Shown piece by piece: positions 18,947 to 27,847 of a DNA stretch of 64,000 nt. The stretch's first letter is position 1, and each line of letters starts with the position of its first letter. The position numbers were made by a program, and so were the translations under genes. The DNA comes from Amylibacter sp. IMCC11727 (GTDB lineage: Bacteria; Pseudomonadota; Alphaproteobacteria; Rhodobacterales; Rhodobacteraceae). Below the pieces are notes generated by a model that had not been told where the DNA came from, searched no databases, and saw only the letters and a program-made list of their open reading frames with translations. The stretch is taken from the NCBI RefSeq assembly GCF_029854195.1, contig NZ_CP122960.1, positions 2,982,001 to 3,046,000 of the forward strand, read 5' to 3'.

Positions 18947-20184
18947 ACCAAGAAGTCCGCGATTGCCGTATCTTCGGTGATATCGCGCAAGCCAAACCCA
19001 GCTGTCGCCGCCGTTTGTTCAAGCTTTGCGAAATTGGCCCGATCATCTGTTTCGATACCGATAAACACCGTCCCGAAATTCCGCGCTGATTTCTTAAGAT
19101 ATTCAAACCGCGCAATATCGTCGTTTGGTCCCAGCATGCCCAAAAAATCCTTCAGCGCACCAGGCCGTTGGGGCAGGCGCAGGATGAAATACCGCTTTAG
19201 CCCTAAATACCGCTGGGCCCGTTCTTTTACCTCGGGCAGACGTTCGAAATCAAAGTTCCCACCCGAGGACACACAGACAACCGTCTTTCCTTTGATTTGA
19301 TCGGCAATATCCGTCAGCGCATCCACCGACAACGCGCCAGCGGGTTCCAAAACCACGCCTTCCACGTTCAACATTTCGATCATGGTGGTACAAAGCCGAT
19401 CCTCTGAAATGGCCAACACTTGATCTGGCGTCACATCCATCAGCGCCGCAAAATTGCGGCTGCCGATCCGCGCCACAGCGGCCCCATCCACAAAGCTGTC
19501 CACGGTATCAAGCGTCAGCGGCCCCTTATTGGCCACCGCAGCTGCAAGGCTCGCCCCACCAAGAGGCTCGCAAAACACATAGTTCAGCGCGTCCATCCCA
19601 AAATAGGAAACGATTCCCGCGGACAATCCACCACCCCCAACAGGCAGCACAATCACATCTGGGATCCGTCCCAATTGCGCTTCGATTTCCAACGCGACAG
19701 AGGATTGCCCCTCGATCACATCCATATCATCAAACGGCGACAGGAAATGCCCTGCCTCAGCTTTGCAAAATTCTTGCGCCGCGGCCAATGTGTCGTCGAA
19801 AAAATCACCGACCAGTACAATTTCAACAAACTCACCGCCAAAAACCTTGGTCTTCATAATCTTTTGCTGCGGCGTTGTTACGGGCATGTAAATCACGCCC
19901 TTCACCCCAAAATGTTTGCACACAAACGCCACACCCTGCGCATGGTTGCCCGCGCTGGCACAAACAAACAGGTTTTGCTTTGGGGTCTTTGCCAAAACCT
20001 TGCTGATCGCATTAAACGCCCCACGAATTTTATAGGATCGAACGGGCGACAGATCCTCACGTTTCAACCAAATATCCGCGCCAAACTTTTGGGACAGATG
20101 ATCGTTGCGTTGTAACGGAGTGGCTTCAAACACAGCGCGCATCGCCTTTGTGGCTTGCGCTGTTTTATCTTGAAAATCGATCAT
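18943..20184 (-). CDS. ilvA: Threonine ammonia-lyase (threonine deaminase)
   Basis: A PLP enzyme converting threonine to 2-oxobutanoate, the first committed step of isoleucine synthesis. The PLP lysine is Lys52 in SYKIRGAF. The phosphate-binding loop is PVGGGGLSAG, and SAGNHAQG is the conserved substrate loop. Residues about 330-413 form a single ACT-like regulatory domain (FILRLPQRPGALKDFLGML), so feedback control is likely. At 413 residues it is the shorter, one-ACT form. It stands alone, tail to tail with the EthD-like gene. Confidence 0.93.
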   Translation of the reverse strand: MIDFQDKTAQATKAMRAVFEATPLQRNDHLSQKFGADIWLKREDLSPVRSYKIRGAFNAISKVLAKTPKQNLFVCASAGNHAQGVAFVCKHFGVKGVIYMPVTTPQQKIMKTKVFGGEFVEIVLVGDFFDDTLAAAQEFCKAEAGHFLSPFDDMDVIEGQSSVALEIEAQLGRIPDVIVLPVGGGGLSAGIVSYFGMDALNYVFCEPLGGASLAAAVANKGPLTLDTVDSFVDGAAVARIGSRNFAALMDVTPDQVLAISEDRLCTTMIEMLNVEGVVLEPAGALSVDALTDIADQIKGKTVVCVSSGGNFDFERLPEVKERAQRYLGLKRYFILRLPQRPGALKDFLGMLGPNDDIARFEYLKKSARNFGTVFIGIETDDRANFAKLEQTAATAGFGLRDITEDTAIADFLV

Positions 20185-20257
20185 GGGATGCTCGTGCGTT
20201 TGTTTGCACCAAAGCTAACGCATTGCACGCCCCAGAACCACCCGCTAAGGTTTCCAA

Positions 20258-21478
20258 ATGGCACCCAATCGCCTTTCTCTCAGCCTGCAATCGCTGGTCG
20301 TTCTTACCACATGTGTCTTTCTGTTTGGCATGGGGCAGTTTCACCGCGCCGCAGGGGCCGTTGTTGCCCCCGTTTGGCAGGATCAATTTGCGCTCAGCGC
20401 GGATCAGCTTGGCTTTGTGATTTCTGTTATTTTCATTGTGAACATCGTGGCCCAAGGCTTTATCGGCACGCTGCTCGATAAATACGGCCCGCGTATCATT
20501 ATTAGCCTGTTCCTCCTGATCCTTGCCCTTGGCACGCTCGCTTGTATTTACGCCAACTCCTTTGTCGGCCTTGTGGTTGCGCGCCTTGTTTTGGGCTTGG
20601 GGTTGTCCGTTGGCGGTGTTGGCATGTACATGTTGCTGGCCCGAAACTTCCATGCCGATCAATTTGGCTTTCTCAACGGTCTTATGGTGACGATTGGTGG
20701 CATTGGCGGGCTCGCCGCCACGTATCCGCTGGCCTTTGTCATTGATCGTTTCGGCTGGACCAACGTGTTCATCGGTCTTTCTATTTTCACCGCCTGTCTG
20801 GCTGCAATGGTCTTTGCCACCGCGCAAAAAGAACCCAAGGAATCGGACACAGCTCCACAGCCCAAAATCAGTTTCTTTTCGCTGTTGAAAAACAAAAACC
20901 TGCACCCGATCCTGTTGATGGCCATCGTCACATGGGCTCCCATCACCTGCATCACGGGTCTTTGGGGCGGCCCCTATTTCAAAGCCGTTCACGGGCTGTC
21001 GCTCAATGAAACCGGTGCATTTCAAATGCTGTTTTTTGCGGCCACTATGACATCGGGAACCGTGTTTGGCCTGATCGACAAATACACCCACATCTCACGT
21101 TACACGGTGATCCTTACCGCCTCGGCCATTTCTGTTCTGTGTCTCGCTGCTTTGGCGCTGGCAGACGCGCTGCCGCTTTATGTGGCCGCTGCGCTTTTGT
21201 TTGTCATGATCTTCTCACAACAATTCTACGTCCCGCTGATCGCCCAGTTGCGCGATGTGGTGCCAGACGCTGCCATCGGTCGTGCGTCGAGCCTTTATAC
21301 AATCGTCGCCGTGGCGGCGATCCCCGCGTTTCAAACCCTGTTTGGCATCGTCATCCAATCCACCAACACACTGCCGCCCGAAACCAGCTATCAATACGCT
21401 TTTGGCGGCATGGCGCTACTTATCCTGATCCCATCGCTGATCTATGCCGTCCTACCAGCGGCGAAAAACCCTGTTTGA
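20258..21478 (+). CDS. Major facilitator superfamily transporter
   Basis: A 406-residue protein with about twelve hydrophobic helices. The loop between helices 2 and 3 carries LLDKYGPRIIISL, the MFS signature GxxxDxxGxR. The substrate is unknown. Helix 1 includes an unusual MGQFHRAAGAVVAPV stretch that suggests a nitrate/oxalate-like or sugar-phosphate-like subgroup only weakly. It is divergent from ilvA with a 73-base gap and lies upstream of pnp. Confidence 0.85.
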   Translation: MAPNRLSLSLQSLVVLTTCVFLFGMGQFHRAAGAVVAPVWQDQFALSADQLGFVISVIFIVNIVAQGFIGTLLDKYGPRIIISLFLLILALGTLACIYANSFVGLVVARLVLGLGLSVGGVGMYMLLARNFHADQFGFLNGLMVTIGGIGGLAATYPLAFVIDRFGWTNVFIGLSIFTACLAAMVFATAQKEPKESDTAPQPKISFFSLLKNKNLHPILLMAIVTWAPITCITGLWGGPYFKAVHGLSLNETGAFQMLFFAATMTSGTVFGLIDKYTHISRYTVILTASAISVLCLAALALADALPLYVAAALLFVMIFSQQFYVPLIAQLRDVVPDAAIGRASSLYTIVAVAAIPAFQTLFGIVIQSTNTLPPETSYQYAFGGMALLILIPSLIYAVLPAAKNPV

Positions 21479-21590
21479 CACGTCAGAACAGCCTCAACGT
21501 TGCGCCACTTCCGCCCAGTGCTGCACGCAACGCTTCCCTTTCGACGCAACCTCCTGTAAACGCGCGTCATCTGAAATGCAGCGTTACGGC

Positions 21591-21637
21591 CCCGCCGCTG
21601 CAAACGATGATCTGGGGCGGGACGCAATGGGGCGTCC
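21591..21637 (+). promoter_or_regulatory. Stem-loops in the pnp leader
   Basis: CCCGCC (21591-21596) can pair with GGCGGG (21616-21621), and GGACGC aatggg GCGTCC (21620-21637) forms a second 6-bp hairpin; the two share bases at their border. In enterobacteria a leader stem-loop cut by RNase III is the target of PNPase autoregulation. An equivalent role here is inference. Confidence 0.35.
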
Positions 21638-21687
21638 AACACAACAAGGCACTGCGGGAAGGCCCCTTTGCCTAGAATGGAAAAAGT

Positions 21688-23811
21688 ATGTTTGACGAAG
21701 TCAAAAAATCAATCGAATGGGGCGGTGAAACGCTCACTTTGGAAACGGGTAAAATTGCCCGTCAGGCCGACAGCACAGTTATCGCCACTTTGGGTGAAAC
21801 TTCTGTTTTGGCCGCTGTTGTCTTTGCGAAGAAAGAAAAGCCAGGAATGGATTTCTTCCCACTGACCGTAAACTACCAAGAAAAATACTACGCCGCAGGT
21901 AAAATCCCAGGCGGTTTCTTTAAGCGTGAAGCACGCCCAACAGAAAAAGAAACACTGACAGCACGCCTGATCGACCGTCCGATCCGCCCGCTGTTTGTTC
22001 CGGGCTTTAAGCACGAAACACAAGTCACTCTGACAGTTCTGTCCCACGATCTGGAAAATGACCCGGACATGGTGGCGATGATTGCCGCATCCGCGGCCCT
22101 TACCCTGTCTGGCGCACCGTTCATGGGTCCAATCGGCGGCTGCCGCGTTGGCTTTGTGGATGGCGAATACGTGTTGAACCCATCCGTGGACGACATGCAC
22201 GAGCTGCGCAACAACCCAGAACAGCGCCTTGATCTTGTTGTGGCTGGCACCAAAGACGCCGTAATGATGGTTGAGTCCGAAGCCTACGAACTGTCCGAAG
22301 CAGAAATGCTTGGCGCCGTTCAATTCGCGCACGAAAGCATCCAGCCAGTGATCGACCTGATCATCGACATGGCCGAAGAATGCGCGAACGAGCCGTTCGA
22401 CTTCCAAGCACCTGACTATTCCGACATTTTGGCGAAAATCACCAAAATCGGCGAAGCAGACATGCGTGCGGCATTCGGCAACACAGACAAGCAAGAACGC
22501 ACCGCCGCTGTTTCCGCAGCCCGCGACGCGATCATCGAAGCCTTGTCCGAAGAAGAGCGCGAAGACAGCAACCTGTCCACCGCCATGAAAAAGCTGGAAA
22601 GCTCGGTTGTGCGTGGCGATATCGTCAACACAGGCAAGCGCATCGACGGTCGTGATCTGACTACCGTTCGCGGTATCGTTGGTGAAACTGGCCTTCTGCC
22701 ACGGACACACGGCTCTGCCTTGTTCACACGCGGCGAAACACAGGCGCTGGCTGTAACCACACTGGGTACAGGCGATGACGAGCAGATGATCGATTCACTG
22801 CAAGGCATGTTCCGCTCCAACTTCCTGCTGCATTACAACTTCCCTCCCTACTCTGTGGGCGAGTGTGGTCGTATGATGGGCCCTGGCCGCCGTGAAATCG
22901 GTCACGGTAAACTGGCATGGCGTGCGTTGCAGGCGGTTCTTCCTGCCCCAACGGATTTCCCATACACAATTCGTGTTGTGTCCGAGATCACAGAATCCAA
23001 CGGCTCCTCCTCTATGGCATCCGTTTGTGGTGGCTCCTTGTCCATGATGGACGCAGGCGTTCCATTGAAAGCACCGGTTGCTGGTGTTGCGATGGGCTTG
23101 ATCCTTGAAGACGACGGCAAATACGCCGTGCTGACAGACATCCTCGGCGACGAAGATCACCTCGGCGACATGGACTTCAAAGTGGCTGGTACAGAAAACG
23201 GCATCACGTCCTTGCAAATGGACATCAAAGTTGCTGGCATCACCACCGAGATCATGGAAAAAGCGCTGGATCAGGCCAAAGACGGCCGTATGCACATCCT
23301 TGGCGAAATGAACAAAGCACTGTCCGAGACAGGTTCCTTCTCCGAGCATGCACCACGCATTGAAACCATCAACATCAACCCAGACAAAATCCGCGAAGTC
23401 ATCGGCTCTGGCGGTAAAGTGATCCGCGAAATCGTGGAAACATCTGGCGCGAAAGTGGACATCAACGACGACGGCACAATCAAGATCGCTTCTTCTAACG
23501 GCGCACAAATCGAAGCCGCAAAAGAAATGATCATGTCCATCGCAGCTGAACCAGAAGTGGGCACAATCTACACTGGTACAGTCGTGAAAGTGATGGACTT
23601 CGGTGCATTCGTGAACTTCTTTGGCAAACGGGACGGTCTTGTACACGTATCCCAAATGGCAAATGAGCGCGTTGGTCACCCAAAAGACGTCGTGTCCGAA
23701 GGTCAATCCGTTAAGGTGAAACTGATGGGCTTTGACGATCGTGGCAAGGTGCGCCTGTCCATGAAAGTGGTCGATCAGGAAACTGGCGAAGAAATCACAA
23801 ACGAAGAGTAA
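21688..23811 (+). CDS. pnp: Polyribonucleotide nucleotidyltransferase (PNPase)
   Basis: A phosphorolytic 3'-5' exoribonuclease, a core component of the RNA degradosome. At 707 residues it is full length: two RNase PH domains with the linking helical domain ([43 protein letters not shown]), a KH domain ([19 protein letters not shown]) near residues 560-600, and a C-terminal S1 domain ([16 protein letters not shown]). Codon use is more biased than in the neighbours, as expected for a highly expressed gene. It is followed by a terminator. Confidence 0.98.
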   Translation: MFDEVKKSIEWGGETLTLETGKIARQADSTVIATLGETSVLAAVVFAKKEKPGMDFFPLTVNYQEKYYAAGKIPGGFFKREARPTEKETLTARLIDRPIRPLFVPGFKHETQVTLTVLSHDLENDPDMVAMIAASAALTLSGAPFMGPIGGCRVGFVDGEYVLNPSVDDMHELRNNPEQRLDLVVAGTKDAVMMVESEAYELSEAEMLGAVQFAHESIQPVIDLIIDMAEECANEPFDFQAPDYSDILAKITKIGEADMRAAFGNTDKQERTAAVSAARDAIIEALSEEEREDSNLSTAMKKLESSVVRGDIVNTGKRIDGRDLTTVRGIVGETGLLPRTHGSALFTRGETQALAVTTLGTGDDEQMIDSLQGMFRSNFLLHYNFPPYSVGECGRMMGPGRREIGHGKLAWRALQAVLPAPTDFPYTIRVVSEITESNGSSSMASVCGGSLSMMDAGVPLKAPVAGVAMGLILEDDGKYAVLTDILGDEDHLGDMDFKVAGTENGITSLQMDIKVAGITTEIMEKALDQAKDGRMHILGEMNKALSETGSFSEHAPRIETININPDKIREVIGSGGKVIREIVETSGAKVDINDDGTIKIASSNGAQIEAAKEMIMSIAAEPEVGTIYTGTVVKVMDFGAFVNFFGKRDGLVHVSQMANERVGHPKDVVSEGQSVKVKLMGFDDRGKVRLSMKVVDQETGEEITNEE

Positions 23812-23857
23812 TCGCTCCCCCGCCCCAGACCTGATCTGGGGCCACACAAAATTCAGA

Positions 23858-23887
23858 AAGGCCTCGCATTTTGCGGGGCCTTTTTTA
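23858..23887 (+). terminator. Rho-independent terminator of pnp
   Basis: AAAGGCCTCGCA and the matching TGCGGGGCCTTT form a GC-rich stem around a short T loop, followed by a T run. Confidence 0.88.
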
Positions 23888-24125
23888 CATCATGGCTCAA
23901 AAACAGCGCATCCAGAATTATTCATTTTCAAATCTCACAGCCGCCACAACAAATTGTGCGCTTTAATTTCAAAGACTTAACACCATTTTTACTGTGGAAT
24001 CTGTTGCCTTTTCACGACGCACTCCGCTTTGGAAACCGAAACGTTAAACCGTGTGAATTTTCGTTGGCTTGTTCCAAAAACCACCGCTTCCTAGACCGAA
24101 TTTACCAAAAATAAGGAACTCGGAA
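23888..24125 (+). other. Intergenic region upstream of the outer-membrane protein gene
   Basis: With the pnp terminator, the gap from pnp to the next gene is 314 bases. The remainder is A+T rich and presumably carries the promoter of the outer-membrane protein gene. No clear -35/-10 pair, operator or small gene could be defined. Confidence 0.3.
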
Positions 24126-24824
24126 ATGAATACATTCAAAACAACCGCTCTCACCCTCGGCGCCTTGTTGGTGTCTTCTGCGGCTTTCGCAGACGGCCAT
24201 TCAAACGCACCTAAATTCTATGGTCATGTCTTTGGTGGATACACCAATGCGCCTGATCTTTCCTTTTCTGGAACGATTGGCGGTGCCCCGCAAACTGTGG
24301 CCACAGAATTCGGGTCGGGCTATAACTTCGGTATTGCTGTTGGTAAAAACATCGGCGCGTGGTCGAACAGTAAAATCAACACCCGTGCGGAAATCGAATT
24401 GTCCTACAGCCGCGCAAACGTGGATGCGATCGACTTTTCTGGAAATGGTGTAGGGTTTGAACCAAACACATCTGGCAGTATTTCCACCACGAACCTGTTT
24501 GCCAACGTTCTGTTCGATTTCAAGACCTCAACGAAATGGACCCCATACGCAGGCTTTGGCGCTGGTGTCGCATTCGTCGACAATGATCTCGTCTATGGTC
24601 CAAACGTTCGTATTTCTGACAGCGATCAAGCTTTTGCCGCACAGCTGATTGCTGGCACATCTTATGAACTGTCAGAGCAAATGGACCTCACCTTTGACGC
24701 ACGATATTCCCGTGCATTCAACGTGTCCTCCTCTCGGTTGAACGGCGCAGGCGCGTCCACGGGCACAGTGACCGAAGACGTGGACAATCTGCGCGTTAAC
24801 GTCGGTGTGCGCTTTAAATTCTAA
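24126..24824 (+). CDS. Outer-membrane beta-barrel protein (Opa/OmpA-N type)
   Basis: A 232-residue protein with a signal peptide ending at about residue 22 (SSAAFA). Alternating amphipathic strands follow (KFYGHVFGGYTNAPDLSFSG, ARYSRAFNVSSSRL), closing with the terminal aromatic strand RVNVGVRFKF, as required for barrel assembly. It resembles the eight-stranded porin-like opacity family. AAGGA lies upstream of ATG 24126. Function is probably structural or adhesive. An inverted repeat, also found at 43.9 kb, lies just downstream. Confidence 0.82.
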   Translation: MNTFKTTALTLGALLVSSAAFADGHSNAPKFYGHVFGGYTNAPDLSFSGTIGGAPQTVATEFGSGYNFGIAVGKNIGAWSNSKINTRAEIELSYSRANVDAIDFSGNGVGFEPNTSGSISTTNLFANVLFDFKTSTKWTPYAGFGAGVAFVDNDLVYGPNVRISDSDQAFAAQLIAGTSYELSEQMDLTFDARYSRAFNVSSSRLNGAGASTGTVTEDVDNLRVNVGVRFKF

Positions 24825-24835
24825 CCACACCCCAA

Positions 24836-24874
24836 GCGTTTCGCGAAATACAAGGTGCACGTTTCGCGAAACGC
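24836..24874. repeat. Palindromic repeat, copy A
   Basis: GCGTTTCGCGAAA (24836-24848) and its exact reverse complement TTTCGCGAAACGC (24862-24874) flank a 13-nt spacer. Each arm contains the self-palindrome TTTCGCGAAA. The same arms recur at 43928-43969. No T run follows, so this is a REP-like repeat rather than a standard terminator. Confidence 0.65.
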
Positions 24875-25016
24875 ACCCGAATAAAGACACTCAACACCCG
24901 CATTAAAACTGTTCAATCACGCCCTCATCCCAAAACCGTGTCTTATCGTTATTTGAAACGTGAACATGATTCACGTTTACTGATTTCAACAAAACTTTCT
25001 TGGAAAGGAACTGAAT

Positions 25017-25322
25017 ATGACACTGGTAAAAACTCTGATCCGCCCCGTGATTATTGGCGCGACAGCTCTCTCTCTCACCGCTCCAATGGCTCAGGCGGAT
25101 GGCAAAGATGTTGCGCTGGGACTTGTCGGCGGATTGATCATTGGCAAAGTCATCGCTGACAGCCAACAAGACCGCGCCGAAAATCAATACGTTTACACCA
25201 ACCGACACAAAGCACAGCGGCACAAGCATGTGTCCAAGCGGCGTAGCTTTTACAAACGCCATCGTCATGGCGGCCGTATCCACACGCATCGGTATCACAA
25301 ACGCCACACCCACTGGAACTAA
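25017..25322 (+). CDS. Small exported His- and Arg-rich protein
   Basis: A 101-residue protein with a signal peptide (about 1-27, ending MAQA), then a glycine-zipper-like segment (ALGLVGGLIIGKVIA) and a very basic, His-rich tail (HKHVSKRRSFYKRHRHGGR and TYHKRHTH-like spacing to the end). Such tails can bind metals, nucleic acid or cell-wall polymers. AAAGGAA lies upstream of the ATG. It is followed by a hairpin with a T-rich tail. I do not recognise the family; RcnB-like small periplasmic proteins are a distant comparison. Confidence 0.6.
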   Translation: MTLVKTLIRPVIIGATALSLTAPMAQADGKDVALGLVGGLIIGKVIADSQQDRAENQYVYTNRHKAQRHKHVSKRRSFYKRHRHGGRIHTHRYHKRHTHWN

Positions 25323-25333
25323 CACGCCAGCCC

Positions 25334-25376
25334 GCAGGTCGCGCTCTCCCTTTGGCGCGGCCTGCACCTTTATTTG
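25334..25376 (+). terminator. Probable terminator of the small His-rich gene
   Basis: GCAGGTCGCGC (25334-25344) pairs with GCGCGGCCTGC (25355-25365), with one G-T wobble. A T-rich but interrupted tail follows. Confidence 0.6.
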
Positions 25377-25420
25377 CATTGAACATCAGGGCGCGGGTTC
25401 ACCCGCGCAAACCACCCAAA

Positions 25421-26836
25421 TCAATCCCGCGCGTACACATCTTCGTAGCGCACGATATCATCTTCACCCAGGTAAGAGCCCGTCTGCACCTCGATCAAAA
25501 CCATCGGCACTTTGCCTGGGTTTTCCAAACGATGAACAGCGCCAAGCGGGATGTAAACTGACTGGTTCTCCCCAACCAATTGCACATCCTCATCAATGGT
25601 TACTTTCGCTGTCCCTTCGACAACGATCCAATGTTCCGCGCGGTGGACGTGGCTTTGCAAGCTCAGCGCCGCGCCGGGGTTCACCACAATCCGTTTCACC
25701 TGAAACCGCGATCCGTTGGCAAGGCTGTCAAAGCATCCCCACGGGCGGTGGTCACGAGGAAATTGCGTGGCCTGCACCGCCTCTTTATCCTTTAGCGCTT
25801 GAACCGCCAATTTAACATCTTGCCCGCGGCGTTTGTCCGCCACCAAAACCGCATCTGGCATGGCCACGGCAATAATATTATCCAGCCCAATGCCCACCAA
25901 TTCCAGATTCTCGGATTCGGACCGCAGCAAACTGTTGGTGCATTCAATCGCGCTCGCGGGGCCGTTCGTCACCACCCCATCCGCGTCTGGTCCACCTTCG
26001 GCCCATACCGCGTCCCAGCCCCCCAGATCGGACCATTTGGCCGAAAAAGGCACAGCCGCAATATTCTGTGCGTGTTCCATCACTGCGTAATCAATTGAAA
26101 TATCATCCGCCTGTGCCCAAGCGTCAGGGTTCAATCGCAAGAACCCTAAATCAACCTTTGCATCGGCCAATGACCGACCAACAGGATCAATCAACCCGCT
26201 GGCGTGGGCGCGAAACGCATCCACAATCGCCTTAGCCGAAAACAGGAATATCCCTGCATTCCACAGATAATTCCCCGCGTCGAGCATGGCCTGCGCCGCA
26301 TCCGCATCTGGCTTTTCCACAAATCGGCGCAGCGCGACCGCATCACCTGACACAGGGGCGCCGTCCAACTCCAAATATCCGTACCCCGTTTCTGCATGGG
26401 TGGGCGCAATCCCGAAGGTTACCAAATCTCCAGCTTCGGCCCGCGCCACACCTGCGCGAACAGCCGCCCGAAACGCCGCCGCATCTGGAACCACATGATC
26501 ACTTGGCGCCACCAACATCAGCGCATTTTCGTTTTGCGCATTCAAAAACAGCGCCGCCGCCAAAATCGCAGGGGCCGTGTTACGCCCTTCGGGTTCGATC
26601 AAAATTGCACCAGGATCAATGCCAGCACTGGTCAATTGTTCTGTCACAATGAACCGAAAATCCGAATTGGTCAGCACAATCGGCGCTGCAAACCCTTCGC
26701 CAGACACGCGTTTTGCGCTGGCTTGAAACAGGCTTTCTTCTCCCACCAACGGGGCAAACTGTTTGGGATAGCTTTTGCGCGACAAGGGCCACAAACGTGT
26801 ACCCGACCCTCCGCACAGCAACACAGGCGTAATCAT
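25421..26836 (-). CDS. cpsB: Mannose-1-phosphate guanylyltransferase / mannose-6-phosphate isomerase
   Basis: A bifunctional enzyme making GDP-mannose for exopolysaccharide or LPS. Residues 1-290 are the nucleotidyltransferase, with the GGSGTRLWPLSRKSYPKQF signature at the N-terminus and FVEKPD near residue 165. Residues about 350-471 are a cupin-type type II phosphomannose isomerase (SLQSHVHRAEHWIVVEGTA, YIPLGAVHRLENPG). Length is typical of the ManC/AlgA/CpsB family. A purine-rich site (AGAGGT) precedes ATG 26836. No polysaccharide cluster is adjacent. Confidence 0.94.
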   Translation of the reverse strand: MITPVLLCGGSGTRLWPLSRKSYPKQFAPLVGEESLFQASAKRVSGEGFAAPIVLTNSDFRFIVTEQLTSAGIDPGAILIEPEGRNTAPAILAAALFLNAQNENALMLVAPSDHVVPDAAAFRAAVRAGVARAEAGDLVTFGIAPTHAETGYGYLELDGAPVSGDAVALRRFVEKPDADAAQAMLDAGNYLWNAGIFLFSAKAIVDAFRAHASGLIDPVGRSLADAKVDLGFLRLNPDAWAQADDISIDYAVMEHAQNIAAVPFSAKWSDLGGWDAVWAEGGPDADGVVTNGPASAIECTNSLLRSESENLELVGIGLDNIIAVAMPDAVLVADKRRGQDVKLAVQALKDKEAVQATQFPRDHRPWGCFDSLANGSRFQVKRIVVNPGAALSLQSHVHRAEHWIVVEGTAKVTIDEDVQLVGENQSVYIPLGAVHRLENPGKVPMVLIEVQTGSYLGEDDIVRYEDVYARD

Positions 26837-26985
26837 GCTCTACCTCTTATCATTCTTCCTTTCGGTATAAGATGCTTAGGGTCGCAGAACAAAGTTAATT
26901 TTCTAGGCACATCTTCCACAACCTTCAGCCCATTGATCCAACCAAACCGCAGCACAAATCCAAAACAAATCTTCCAGCCCATAAA

Positions 26986-27012
26986 AAAACGCGCCACAGT
27001 GGGCGCGTTTAA
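26986..27012 (-). terminator. Rho-independent terminator of the peroxiredoxin gene
   Basis: Read on the minus strand, AACGCGCC and GGCGCGTT form the stem around a short loop, followed by a run of T. It lies 20 bases past the peroxiredoxin stop. Confidence 0.82.
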
Positions 27013-27031
27013 TCTTAAAATGGCACGGCGA

Positions 27032-27685
27032 TCAGCTCGGCAATTTTGTCTTACGCAGATAAGGCAGAACCGTTTCAAATTCGCCAAACTTCGCTGTCGC
27101 GTCTTCGTTTGAAACCGTAGGCGGAATGATCACATCTTCGCCCGTGGTCCAGTTTGCACCGGTCGCAACACCGTGTTTTGCGGATGTTTGCAACGCATCC
27201 AGTGCGCGCAAAATTTCGGCAAAGTTGCGGCCCACCGTCATTGGATAAGTCATCGACAGTTTCAACTGTTTGTCTGGCCCGATGATGAACACAGATCGCA
27301 CTGTGGCGCTGTCCGCAGGGGTGCGCCCGTCAGGCATGTACGCCTCGGCTGGCAACATGTCGAATGCCTTTGACACTTCCAAACCCTCATCCGCAATGAT
27401 CGGGAAACCCGCCTCTGCGCCCGATACGGATTCGATGTCCACTTTCCACTTCTTGTGCTCTGCCACGCCGTCCACGGATACGCCCATCACCTTTGTGCCA
27501 CGCGCAGCCCATTCATCTGCCAGTTGCGCCACAGCGCCAAACTCTGTTGTACACACAGGTGTGAAATCCTTGGGGTGCGAAAACAAAATCGCCCAACTGT
27601 CGCCAATCCAATCGTGGAATTTATATGTGCCTTGATCCGTTTCAGCCGTGAAATTCGGAACCACATCATTGATACGCAAACCCAT
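27032..27685 (-). CDS. 1-Cys peroxiredoxin (Prx6 type)
   Basis: A thiol peroxidase reducing hydrogen peroxide and organic peroxides. Peroxidatic Cys45 is in HPKDFTPVCTTE. The 217-residue length and the extended C-terminal domain (KQLKLSMTYPMTVGRNF, GEDVIIPP) place it in the Prx6 / 1-Cys group. No resolving cysteine is evident. GGAGA lies upstream of ATG 27685. It is divergent from the Hint-domain gene and followed by a clear terminator. Confidence 0.94.
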   Translation of the reverse strand: MGLRINDVVPNFTAETDQGTYKFHDWIGDSWAILFSHPKDFTPVCTTEFGAVAQLADEWAARGTKVMGVSVDGVAEHKKWKVDIESVSGAEAGFPIIADEGLEVSKAFDMLPAEAYMPDGRTPADSATVRSVFIIGPDKQLKLSMTYPMTVGRNFAEILRALDALQTSAKHGVATGANWTTGEDVIIPPTVSNEDATAKFGEFETVLPYLRKTKLPS

Positions 27686-27847
27686 TTCGTTCTCCTTTTC
27701 AAACGTATTGGCGCCATTTTCTGCCCCTCAGCCCAGAAAGACAAGCGCCAATCCGCACAGTCACGGCGACACCTCTTGAATGGACAGAATGAATTCCTAT
27801 CTGAAAACCACTGCTAAGCTGCTCAATTGTATTCGTAGGGGAACACC

